This document shows positions 24,956 through 36,226 of a DNA stretch of 64,000 bases, one piece after another. The number at the start of each line of letters is the position of its first letter. Within the stretch, counting starts at the first letter, position 1. The position numbers and the translations under genes are program-made. Below the pieces are notes generated by a model that worked only from the letters and a program-made list of their open reading frames with translations, was not told the DNA's origin and made no database searches. The stretch comes from Coptis chinensis (lineage: Eukaryota; Streptophyta; Magnoliopsida; Ranunculales; Ranunculaceae), in assembly GCA_015680905.1 (NCBI GenBank), contig CM027382.1, positions 12,001,501 through 12,065,500 on the forward strand, read 5' to 3'.

Positions 24956-25905
24956 GTTTAATTGACGTCGACATACTATTCTAACATACTATCTTGACAT
25001 ACCCAGCCAATAACCGCCGATCTAACAAAATCTAACGCTCGATATACTTCTAAAAAACCCAAGCAAATAAAAGAAAATGGGCCACAAAAACGGGGGTAAA
25101 TATGTTATTTTCTTTTAGAAAAAAGAAAAACCTTCTTCTTCATTCACGATGTCTTTTCACAAAAACCACTCGACATATTAGAACATGGCATTAGAATTTA
25201 AAATTTTCCAGCGCATTACAAAAAGATGACAGCAAAGACGATCAAAACGGAGGCGTATTTGTCAATGGCAAAGCGAGGTTTATGATAACAGATGATTTGA
25301 AGGTATTGCCTCTGTCAACATCAAATAGTGTAGAACTTCTCAATAAGCTTGGTGTCAAAGATGTCAGTGTGCTTGGGGACAAGATTGTTACAGTTGGGAA
25401 AGTAGAGGTAATTTTTTTCTTAAATGAAACCAGAGCAATTTCATTCTGGAAGCATGTTGGATGGGTGATATTTTAGAATTTTATCTCTTCTCTTCAGGTT
25501 TTGTCTCGATCTACTCAGGCTTTCATTGCGCTAAATGAAACCTCTCACTGATTTGTTTTTGTTGAAGAATGTCGATTGATGTGACCCCGCTTTCACCCAT
25601 CTCAAACATATTCGCTCTGAACAGACTCAATATTCCCATCACTAACGAGCGGAATTTTTTTAAATTATAATGCCATGTTCTAATATGCCAAGTGGTTTTT
25701 GTGAAAACGCAACGTGAATGAAGAAGAAGAAAGGGTTTTTCTTTTTTCTAAAAGAAAATAACATATTTACCCCCATTTTTTGTGACCCATTTTCTTTTAT
25801 TTGCTTGGTTTTTTAGAAGTATATCTCGAACGTTAGATTTTGTTTGATCTGACAGTTGGGTGGGTATGTCAAAATAGTATGTTAGAATAGTATATCGACG
25901 AGCCC

Positions 25906-25908
<3 letters not shown>
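24954..25908. mobile_element. Long-TIR element carrying DUF674 exons (Pack-type)
   Basis: The left arm (about 24954-25215) and right arm (about 25650-25908) are reverse complements over roughly 260 bp with modest divergence; shared phrases include ATACTATTCTAACATACTAT and AAAGAAAATGG. Both outer ends abut (TA)n. The core holds a plant gene fragment with intact splice signals. This is the layout of a Pack-MULE-like or other Pack-TIR element. No transposase is present, so it would depend on another element. The superfamily is not certain, because the target duplication cannot be separated from the TA tract. Confidence 0.8.
25212..25552 (+). pseudogene. Captured DUF674 gene fragment (two exons and an intron)
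   Basis: After an acceptor-like TTTCCAG at 25205-25211, an open stretch to 25407 encodes GGVFVNGKARFMITDDL, KVLPLSTSNSVELLNKLGV and LGDKIVTVG, typical of plant DUF674 proteins. A GT donor follows, and a second exon starts after TCTTCAG at 25498, reading on in phase (VLSRSTQAFIALNET) to a stop near 25550. The function of DUF674 is unknown. The fragment is genomic (intron kept), so it was not captured through mRNA. It covers less than half of a DUF674 repeat. Confidence 0.8.

Positions 25909-25984
<76 letters not shown>
25909..25984. repeat. (TA)n microsatellite
   Basis: About 38 TA units stand between the right end of the DUF674-carrying element and the 3' end of the minus-strand Helitron. 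Further pieces of the same tract are at 24418-24430, 24822-24877 and 24916-24953. Confidence 0.97.
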
Positions 25985-26529
25985 CTAGAATTGGCTGGCT
26001 CATGCACTCGAATCATAACATTATTCATTTTTTTTATTAATTAAATTAAAAGTTGCAAAAGAAACACAAAAATCTAATAACTATTATTTACAAAATTAAT
26101 ATTGAGTGCTTATGGAGGGTGTATGCTACTTAGATTGCTTTGGATTAGGATGACCTTTGTTATATAAACATATGCCTCAAATTCATTCATTTATCAGAAA
26201 ATTTAAGAAGTCATTATCCTATCAAATATTACATTTTTTTTATCTAAAAATATCCAAAAAGCAAATTCCTTTATCTAGCAAAATGCTTTTACATAACAAC
26301 CAATCAATATTTCACACGGTCGTTGTTAGCTGATCTAGATTCAAATCCTCACATACAATGAAGGGTTATTTATTTCCTAACCATATGTATAAAAAAGAAA
26401 TTGAGAAATAAACATCAAAGCTCAAAAGTTACTTAAATACACCTTCTCTCAAACTAAAGCATGACTTCATGATACATATATTAGTTGTGTAGTTTGAAGA
26501 ATCAGGAGGGGGGATGATGACCGATTACG

Positions 26530-28794
26530 TTTTGAAGAAGTGCATCTTGATAATGCCACATATAATTGACCATGGCTAAACACCTGGTTTCGCAAATCAA
26601 TACCAACGTACTTAACAGACTGCCCTTATGATTTGTTTATCGTCATTGCAAACGACAATCGAATCAGAAACTGTCGTTTGGTCATTTGAAATGGTATTTC
26701 ATTGGTCGAAGGCGTTAATGATATTCTCGGGATAAAGTATACATTCCCTGCTTTTTCTCCAGTTAAGATTAGAACTTGCACCACGTGTGGCTTTGTGCAC
26801 ACAATCATCAGGCGCGTGCTGTTACAAAGTCCATTTGTTAGCGCTATATTTCTTAGCAACATTACTGGGCATCCCTTCTTGAGAGTAAGCTTGAATGGAG
26901 GCAACCCAGAAGGATCGAGTAAGTTCAAGTACTCGGTCGGATAGCTATTTGTGTTACCACTATCAACAACACGGCGGTAAATTCTAACTTGTCAGCACCT
27001 AAGCAAACAATTTCTTCCCCAGGAAACATATCTAGTGCAGTATCATTTATAGTGCTAACATCATCGTTGCGTGCTGAAAGGATAGTCCACTCGGTCAAAT
27101 AATTTGGGTCAGCTTCATACTGCTCACTTAGATCGGGATATACATTATTTAGCAAGTCATGAAGATTGCTACAATTTTGAATCTTTGGCGGCAATTGAAC
27201 ATTTTCTTCTGGTTTCATTCCAACCTAAAAATTTCAAATGAGAGCATATGAGATGAGTGATTGTGTATAATTTAAAATGGTCAGCAAAAAGCATTATTTT
27301 TTTCAAGAAATTAAGTAATACCTCCATCAAGAAATTGGAGAACAACATATTCTATGGCAAGTCACTGTTTAATCTCATATTTTGCACCAAAGATAAAACA
27401 TTGACGTGTTTCTAGAGCAAAGACCTTCTCAGTGATGCACCTACAATATCCTCACGTTCACCTTGTGGTATTAACCGCAGAATTTGTCGAAGTCACCGCT
27501 TAGCCTAGAACAACGTTGATTCCACCAAATGGTTTTTCATTGTTACAAACATCCCGGAGTGAGCGGTCAACTACTTCAATACAAAACCTATGCTTTGATC
27601 GAGACTTTATCCTAAATTATCGGTTTTGTTTATTTAAACAGACTGCTTGGAGTTTAATCCTTTTTGAAGCCGCATTATAGAGTTCTCCAACACATCAAAA
27701 GGAATAGAAAAAGTTGAATGAGTTGTTCTACCACCATCTAATAAAAGCTTACTTAATACCCAGATGAGGCAACCGCAATCATAATATGTCCTTGATGACG
27801 ACATTTAGTTTTTGCAATCGTATTATACACAAATGTCTTTCCTGTACCTGCAACTCCATTTAAGAAGAAAATTCCCCCTGTATTTTGCATGACTGAATCA
27901 ACCACAGTATCAAACGCATGGCATTACTCATTGTTAAGATGATCAATGTTACGGTTGATTTGTTCATCTTGTAAATCAAACTGGAGTTGGCGTTGCTCCC
28001 AAATTAGTCTATTTCCAATCCCTTTAATTTGTTCCATTTTTTGAGTGGTTGGGGCATCGGGGGAAAGTCTTCTAGAGTTTTGCTTTTAGATTCCATGAGA
28101 AACTGCTCCAATAGATGCAACCCGTAATCTGTCACCTGCAGAAAAATTGTGTATTAATAATATAATATAGGCTACATGAAGGAGGCATTAATATAATATC
28201 TATCACCTGCTCTTTTGATGGATTAGGAATGTTGAAGATAGTTCGTAATTTGTGCGCTAGGTCATCGCATATACTTTTTGAGAATCTATCCCACAACAGA
28301 TGTGGTTGCACTGGATTGCATTCTAACAGAATAATGTCGAACAATCTCCTTAGCTGATATCCAGTATTCATTATCGCTGCTTCTTCTAAACAATGTATCC
28401 ACTCTCCATCATCTTCAAGAATTCCACGTGCAACACACGTAGCCTTGAATGTTGGATGACGAATACCTTCAAAATTGCGAAGATCCTCAAATGATGTTGG
28501 GCCCTTTACGATGGTCAATAGTAGACTCAAGTAAAACCTCTCTCCCTCGTTCGGCTTGGCAAAATATATCCTGCCAATAGCATAACCACTACTTCTTTTA
28601 GTCCATACCTTTTCTGTTTTGTGCCAAACAAAGTGCTCGGGGAATTCTTGGTAAGTATAGGCCCGAGCATCTAGATTTGAAGCACAACAGTCGAAGAATG
28701 AAGTGAGACTCGACTTTTGTCGTTTCGCCCTCTCAAGAATATTCTCCATCGGTTCCTTAGGGTTGAACACAACATGATGCATACCTGGCAACAA
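26530..28794 (-). pseudogene. Helitron Pif1-type helicase region
   Basis: Going along the minus strand: a linker (28132-28794, open; FNPKEPMENILERAK, YAIGRIYFAKPNEGERFYL), then an intron-like gap and Walker A (GVAGTGKTFVYNTIAK at about 27830), a motif II/III area (FGGINVVLG at about 27510), a NYLTEWTILSARNDDV segment (26925-27218), and the C-terminal [26 protein letters not shown] and GQLYVALSR (26530-26928). These are Pif1/Helitron helicase hallmarks for unwinding DNA during rolling-circle transposition. The region is broken by several stops and shifts. Confidence 0.85.
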
Positions 28795-28889
28795 ATCATA
28801 ACTTAACAGTATGGCATTCCAGTATAACTTAATAGTATATTGATGAAATTTGTTTAATCAAGTGTTAAATACCTTGCAAGTGAAGAGAT

Positions 28890-29610
28890 AATCTTACAAC
28901 AGTTGGAAACTCTTCATGTAAGGAAAACCCAAATAGCCGCCAAGCTACTGCTGATGGTCCAATATATCCGCATCAATGTAATTTGTTTAATCTCATTTCC
29001 GCCGTCCAACACCATTGTTGTTCTGTCATTGCCCTTGTAGATGTACTTGTGGATGTACTTAACACATTGCAATCCCACACACACTTCGACATTAATGTGA
29101 CAATTAAACATCCTCACCAACTGTGGATTATATGGGACAACATTCCTATTGTCAACCTCTTTGTCTTTCACTATATAGACACGTCTCGTGTTGCGACGCA
29201 TATAAAGTGGATAACCGTCTTTTTGTATAGTTGTCGTGTCTGTAAACTCATGTGGAAAATGCTTTGTGCACTTGCTATTTTCCATACACGGTGAGTTCAT
29301 ATTTTTAACACCACACGGTCCATGGATCATACAACTCTTTATTGTATCAAAGAGCAAGGGATCCTTATCTGGGTCGGGAAATTCTGCAGATATAATTCAA
29401 TCAATTTGGGCTGCGGTACGAATTTTATCTTCATGCTTGATGAAAAAGAGTGCATGCATGTGCGGGAGGCCACGCTTATGAAATTCAGTGGTGTACACAT
29501 GAGCTACTTCACGGCCAAACACATTTTTCTTCTTGATAAATTTCATTAAAGCTCTTCTCTTCAATTCAAAACACGGGCAAGAACATCGAAGGTCAATCAA
29601 AACGATTTTG
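28890..29610 (-). pseudogene. Helitron Rep (HUH endonuclease) region
   Basis: The HUH motif is preserved as FHKRGLPHMHALFF at about 29440-29490. The two-tyrosine motif is seen as KYIHKYIYKGND at about 29025-29060, with both Tyr residues kept. Between them are CTKHFPHEF and GYPLYMRR phrases typical of the family. The N-terminal part is joined by shifts near 29400 and 29600. An intact Rep would nick and religate DNA. The catalytic residues survive even though the frame does not. Confidence 0.85.
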
Positions 29611-31019
29611 GTTCTCTAAAAGGGCTTCTTGCACTTCTTCGCCGCTGAGGATTAGCCGCCATCGTGAAGGAATATATCTGGATGCTTATTGTAACGTGTT
29701 ATAGCCATCGAAGTCTTAAAAGATCTTATACATGTACCTTGGACTTCCAATGAACGATGATGGCAAAATAAACCGCCAACCAACCTAATCGGGATCCATA
29801 CCCTCCATTAAATCGTCAAACTCATGTACACTTCAAAGACGAAGATCCTTTTGGTGGGTACAATGATAGTATAGCCGATTTTGCTCAAGAGAAGCCCAAG
29901 CATCACACAAAACTCCTCGAAATAATTTTCCACCACGGAGTACTGCTGAATATTCAGTATGACGTTCAAAAGAACGATATGCATAGAACACCATCTGAGT
30001 CAATTGCCTCGAATCGTTGTCATTGACATCATAAAGTTTCATTTCGGCTGACCATCCAAGCTCACCCCGAGGGAAAAACAAAGGATAATGCAGGGTAGAT
30101 AAGCGGGATTACATTCATCAATCCGCTTTAGTGCATTGCCTGATCTATACTGAAGAATGATATCCCTTGTGCTTCTGATTTCAGTTCCATCCCCAGGTAT
30201 AACAACTTCAATTTCATTTGCTGAAAGAAGATTGTATCGTCGTCGGTCAGTATATGTATTATAATGGAGATAAGCTGCCACGTCATTTTCCTCAGCTGGG
30301 CGAGCACTCAATATATCATATGTTTGACGAAATTTTACAACAAATCTATTACAATCTGACAATGTACTCTGAATGACATCTAAAACATCACGTCTCAATT
30401 CTGGATTTCGGCGATGACGCACATCAAGGGCACTGGCTGGGTCATAAACATAGAGTTGAGCATAAGTCGGATCTTTCTCAGGTTCTGGCAATAATGATCC
30501 AATTTGATGGCGTAATTCACCATGAACGGTGAATGGAATAGGACCGCTACCGCTGAATATTCGGTCATCCGGTTGACAACCGAGATTGGTAAATGCATTA
30601 GCCAAGTTATACTGATGAAGATGTTGTCTAAATGACCTGGCTTTGGCGTCACTACCATCATATAGATATTGAATTGCAGGAGGCAATGGACTAAGTAGAG
30701 GAAGACTGACTTTTCCTTGTTTGCAACACATCCCGAAAAGGGGTCTTTTGACTGATGTATTTGCTAGCCTTTCATCTTTCCAGTGCAGAGCTTTACAAAA
30801 AGAGCATTCCACATCCATCTTTCCAAGATAATGGCGGACATTGTTGTGCATATTAGCAGGTTCTGCTATATTGACACTAGCTGTAAGAGGTTGAAAATAA
30901 TCATCCACTTCCATTTCACTTTGGGTGTCACTAACATGTAGGAAAAAAAATCCTAATGAGTTAGGAGTGGATTTTTTTTTTACTGAAAACAATGCTATAG
31001 AAAACATAATGAAATTCAA
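29611..31019 (-). pseudogene. Helitron protein N-terminal domain
   Basis: An open stretch from about 30930 to 30045 encodes the Helitron N-terminal region: a cysteine motif (VECSFCKALHW, GMCCKQGKVSLP) and AYLHYNTYTDRRRYNLL. After a shift near 30080 it continues in another frame (FFPRGELGWS, MVFYAYRSFERH) to 29833, then decays with stops until 29611 (WRFILPSSFIGSPRYM). The zinc-finger-like cysteines are part of the conserved N-terminal module. Confidence 0.82.
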
Positions 31020-31020
31020 C

Positions 31021-31980
31021 TTATATATATGAAGACATTGATAGTGGAATATTATGAAGGTATGCTTCTAAGTTCCTTCTAGTTCGTTTGTTCATTCTAC
31101 CACTTATGCGCTCTTTTTCTCTTCTATTACGTTGGGCCAACTTGCATCGAGAAGTCTGAGAAGGTGTATAAGCATTGGTCGGACTAACACTAAGATCATC
31201 CACTTCCATTTCATTTTGGGTGTCACTAACATGTAGAAAAAAAAAAATTATAATGGGCTAGGAATGGAAATATTTTTGACTGAAAACAATGCAGAAAACA
31301 CACAAAGAAATGAAACTTACATATGGGAAGACATGGACACAGGTATATTTTGAAGGTCTGCTTCTAAGTTCCTTCTTGTTCGCTTGCTGCTTCTACCACT
31401 TATGAGCTCTCTTTCTTCTATCATACAATAACAACTTGCGAGAAGGCTGAGAGGGTGTAAAAGCATTGGTCGGAATAACATTAAGAGTGGATTGTGGAAA
31501 AGTAACTACAACCTCATTTTGCACAGGAGGTGATTGGACTTGATGGCCTTCATTTCCTTGTTTTTCCAAAAACTGCATTTTATATTTGATAAAACATAAC
31601 CATCAGAAGGCAGTAAACAACCACCGCATATAATGAACGTATATATATTACATACCTTAGCAAGGGTAGCAAGCACATGGTCAATGACCCGTTGTTTATG
31701 CTCACGTACTCGATTTATATAATCCAATTCTCTTTGTTGCATGATACAAGTACATGAAAAGCCGCATAAAAAATTAAATGAGAACATTGTCAAATTAACA
31801 AAAGAGTTTTTCTTTGTTACAAAATTTAAAAGTTTGAAATCATGTAAGAATCAAACATAACCAAATTGTGAAAAAGGAACTTCAAATACCTGAACAGATG
31901 CAGTAGGTTCATTAGTAGATTTAGGTGGTGCGTCGACAACAGAAACATCAAATGCACTTGCAGGTGGTGCCTTATCCATG
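31021..31980 (-). pseudogene. Upstream exons of the Helitron gene
   Basis: A start exon at about 31890-31980 (MDKAPPASAFDVSVVDAPP) ends with a donor at GTATTTG. A second exon at about 31668-31735 (DYINRVREHKQRVIDHV) ends with GTATG. Two further exons, at about 31380-31575 and 31021-31210, are clearly duplicates of each other: each carries a T-PSQ-SR motif and a basic RR-(K/E)R segment. Together they lead into the cysteine-rich domain. The basic segments could be nuclear localisation signals, which is an inference. Confidence 0.6.
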
Positions 31981-32446
31981 GCTGATAATCAAACATTGAT
32001 AAGAGAACTTATTATTTTACATCAAGGAACGTTCCATCCTCACATTTTTATGGGAAAATTGAATGAGAACCAAACTCAATTGAAGTTTTGCTATCAAATC
32101 GATTAACCAATTATGAAGTTTTGCTTTAACCACCTTGCGTCAATGAAACTACATAACGAAGACCTAAAACTTCCAACTTTGTTTTCTTTACCTCTTTAGC
32201 TTTAAAATAAAGGAATAACACAACATATATTAATAATCATCAGGGTGCAATTGTTGTACGTAGACTTGCATGAGGTCCAGGTCCAAATATGCATGAGGTC
32301 ATACATTAACACGCTAAAATATAGATTAAAATTGTTTGACATAATCATATAATATATTTGATATCCGTTTTTAGAACATATTAAGTACATAAGTCAACAT
32401 TTTAATATCTGAAATCTCCACGTCTATGCTCAGTTTAATATAGAGA

Positions 32447-32812
32447 AGTTGGGGATAGGTGGAATGGTTGACCCATATGTACTGTTAAGGCCGTGGTTTC
32501 TCTTTCACTATGGGACCTATGACCTATCATCATATATGACAAAAGGTGTATTATTTTGAGTCCATCAAAGCCTCCTTTTGAATGTTTCTGCTAAGATTAA
32601 GAAAAATAAAGTCCAGTGTGGGTGTTGTGGCCTTGCTTGGGGAGTTGGGGACCATGCAAGAAAGTTTTTGTTCTTTATACTTTGAGTTTTCATCTGCCGT
32701 GACCGTGATATATAAGATTATTAATATTGATTATGATCAACAGGGAGTTTAGCAACTATTGAAATTCGAAAGCAGAATTGTCACCAGAATGTAAATTTCC
32801 TCACTCATATTT
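32447..32812. other. Spacer between the Helitron and the Athila-like element
   Basis: About 370 bp with no open frame or repeat that I recognise. It ends with the TTTAC target duplication of the next element. Confidence 0.4.
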
Positions 32813-32817
32813 TTTAC

Positions 32818-34399
32818 TGATAAACGTAAAAAAGAATAAAGTTTACCTACGAAATGAACGATAAAACTCAAAACGTAAGTAAACTAAAACTTATTACGTG
32901 TCTAATTTATCAAAGATTTCTACTCTCAATTCTATCGAAATAGAGTGGAGTAAGAGTGGAGTAACAAATTCGTTCCACTCCTAGTTCTTTCACAAAGTAA
33001 TGTTCTTCAATGTGATAAATAATCTTAACTAAAGTCTAATGAGAGATTTTACTTAAATGATAACTAGACTCACGATGCAACTACCCACAAGATGCAACTA
33101 GTCGACTATTTAAACAACTATGGAAATACTACGCCGATTCTATGATAAGGAGTTAGAGGGGATTGATTCCACCTTAGCTCAACTTAATCCACTAACGATT
33201 TAATCGTTGTAATCGAATTGAATCGCTGAGTAACAACTGGGTTATTCCTAATTCCTAATTACACATGGCATTTCTACCAATTCATAACTAGCATGTGAAC
33301 GATTACACCCATTCTCATGGTGAACTAATCATTTCTAGAGTGGAAATGAAATTACGACGATTTCTAACGATAATCGAATCAAGCTTTCATCAAGGCTTCT
33401 CAACCCTCTAATAGAGGTTTAGCCGAGAATCATCACGCTTATCATTCCCAATTAAATTCGAATAAGACATGATATAAAGATTTGAACTTTACTTGTTTAA
33501 ACTCAATTCAAAACTACTCATGCAATAATTGAATTAAACTAATAATGACAAATAAGTAAATATAAGAATTGAACTAAATAAGTAAATGGAAAATGAAACT
33601 AGATTACCAAGAACACTATTTTATTAATCTAATGAATAATAAAACAATGATTCAAATACTAAATTAATAATCTACTTTGTTCTAAACTAATTAATTAAAC
33701 ATGAAACTAGATCTAAAACAAGATATGAAAAACTAATTAATTAACTAATTGAAATTCTAAAACTAAGTTCTAAAACTAATTAATGGAGGCTAGCTAATCC
33801 AATTCTTAATCTAGGTCTAACTATCTATCATTAATAAAGAGCTAAGCTTTTGTTTTTATATGTTTCAGATCCAAAAATCATGCATGGGATTGGAGCCATG
33901 TTTTGGGCCAGAGAATCAGGCCCAAAACCCAATTCTTTCAGTCCAAAAAGGCCTCTTCAGCTGCAGTTGGCTTTGACAAACTTTTCGTCCACTTCTACTC
34001 CTCTGATTGGGTCAAGGCTTAGACCATTGGAGAGCTCTTTCCGAGCCGGTCGTTTTGACATAAGGTAGGCCCAATTCTGAGGTCTGAGTCCAAAGATACG
34101 ACCTTCGGAAGTTCTCACGACTTTTGTCTTCAAGCCCAAGCGTCGACTTGGCCGACTTTTTTGGCCGGGCTTTACAAAGGCTTTGTCTTTTTGAATCTTG
34201 GCCTTTAATCACGGAACTCCTTAGCAACCAACCTTTGCTCCTTTATCTCGCTAAAGTGGCACATTTCTCGCACATCATGGACTTTGAAGCCCGAAATGCA
34301 TAAAACACGAATCAAGATTAACTCTTAATTATTACTCACATAATTGGTCTAAAAGTATGATGGTTAAGGGGTTAAAACTACAGTTTTGGGCTCTTATCA
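32818..34399 (-). repeat. 3' LTR of the Athila-like element
   Basis: 1582 bp. It starts TGATAAACG on the plus strand and ends CTCTTATCA. It matches 43924-45486 almost throughout, with small indels and substitutions. Confidence 0.95.
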
Positions 34400-34415
34400 A
34401 ACCACCTTTAAAAAC
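34400..34415 (-). other. Polypurine tract of the Athila-like element
   Basis: The minus strand reads TTTTTAAAGGTGGTT immediately before the 3' LTR start TGATAAG. This is the correct place for plus-strand priming and fixes the element's orientation. Confidence 0.65.
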
Positions 34416-36226
34416 AGCATTTTGTTTGTCCTCAAGCAAAGATGAGAAATTAGAATAAGTGACAAAAATGGAGTTCTATCTACTCGTTTACTGAAAAGGA
34501 TTGCATTGACCATACGCAACAAGGCCTTAAACCACTAGGAATTCCCTAGTGGACGAAGTTATAGCCTCATGAGAGTTTTCTAGTGAAGGTACTCACAAAC
34601 TTCATCTATATTACAACGACTAAGAAATAAAACTATTGTTTCCTTATTCATGTTCTAAATTAACTATACCTCTTTACTAGCAATGCATATAGAGTAATCA
34701 AGTCTAAAACCTAAGCTAATATATGCAAAATAATCAATTATCTACAATAAACATATATACAATGAGTAATACTATGAAATGCCTAGCGAGGGTCAAGTTT
34801 GAAACTCGAATAAGCGCCCTTAAGTAGGTTCTCACAATAATAGTCAAGATACAACACTTTGTTTTTCCACTCAAGTTTCACATACTCAGCAGTGGGCACA
34901 CTTTACCTTTAATCTCAATGACAACAAGGAAGTTCGGAGTCGATCAAACACATCTGCCACTTACTATCACACTAACTTATTCCTAATTGAGCTAGAGGTC
35001 TTTTATTAGGTGTCATGGGATTAGGAGATGGTTTAAGAAGGAAAGAAATGGATATTCAAAAAAGGACAAGTCCGAGATAATAAAGTCTTCATATTATGTA
35101 ACTAGAGAAGACCTTGTTATTTACTTTGCTTCTACACTTTGTTTCCATCCTTAGCCATTTTTTTTTTTTTCTTTGGCTTTTGACTCCTTTTATTCTATTT
35201 TTTTGGAGTTTTTATTTTATTTCTATTTTTATTTTTCTTTTCTTTGGATGGAAACTTCTTTTCTTTATTTTCTGAAGCAATTAACTAACTTTTGTTTACA
35301 CAGGTTGTTCTCTTCTTCTTTCTTCCTCATTCTATTCTCAGACTTATCTAAATTGGGTAGGTTGAATTTTTTTTATTTTGTTTTGTTTTGTAACAGGGTC
35401 AAGGATTTGTGGTTTATGAAAGGCTAAAGAAAGGCTCAGAGGGGAGACTAGCGGAAAATAATTCATAGGTTTGAATTTCTGGCTATATCGATCCAAAGAG
35501 AGCCTAAATTCTCGCTTAAGATATGGCATAGTGATCAAGCAAGTGGACGTGTGATTTCTCTATCCAGATTTTACTTCTCCCTTGTGTCATTTCTCAAATG
35601 TTCCACTCATATAAGGCTTTAGGCTATATTCTTACAGGATTTGTAGAATAAGTACTCTAGCCTAGAGTTCAGAAACTTGCTGCTAACAATCATAGATAGT
35701 TATGTAATATATTTATAGATAGATGCAAAAATTATTACCTACATCTTAACCTAAGTTTCTAACAATTATTCTAATGCAAAAGCTATGTGAGACTTCTAGA
35801 TTATTAAGAGCATAGAGAAAGAAAACAATACCAATATTCGTAAGTGTATAGCATAACTTATTTATTTATATTTTTGAAATTTTGAAATTTTAACTAGAAA
35901 ACAAATACATATTATACATATTTATATCCTAGCAGATGCCTTAATTACACGCGGTTTCTATGCACCCCCCCCCCCCCCCCCCCAAACAAGAAGCATGTTT
36001 TGTCCTCAAAGTATTTTTTAAATAAAGAGGGTAGGAAAAATACCATTGAAGCGCGTGAAATTCAGGAACATCTGCAAAACAAAGTTAGAATGTACTAATA
36101 TAGGAAATAAAAAACTGACGCAACTCTATAAGAGTTCCACCCATTATGGGGTTAACAAGAATGAAATTGCTTGGGACATAAGCAGACACTAACTAAAATT
36201 AAAACTTACCTTATCTCCCGCTTTTA
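34416..36226 (-). other. 3' untranslated stretch of the Athila-like element
   Basis: About 1.8 kb between the env-like region and the 3' LTR without a recognised gene. It contains T-rich runs (35160-35260) and a homopolymer of 19 C residues at 35965-35983 (G-run on the sense strand), next to a TTTGTCCTCAAAG motif at 36000. A similar ACTTTGAGGACAAAAC is found at 63915. Confidence 0.6.

Larger units (their letters stand above)
25985..32446 (-). mobile_element. Helitron with decayed Rep/helicase gene
   Basis: On the minus strand, the 3' end reads GCCAGCCAATTCTAG followed by T (CTAG at 25985-25988), the CTRR|T rule, although the hairpin before it is weak. The gene for the Rep/helicase lies between about 26500 and 31980. 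A candidate 5' end, TCTCTATATTAAACTG, lies at about 32431-32446; the base before it is T rather than A, so this end is tentative. The gene is cut by many shifts and stops; the element is dead. Its superfamily is certain because of the Rep and Pif1-type helicase motifs. Confidence 0.82.
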
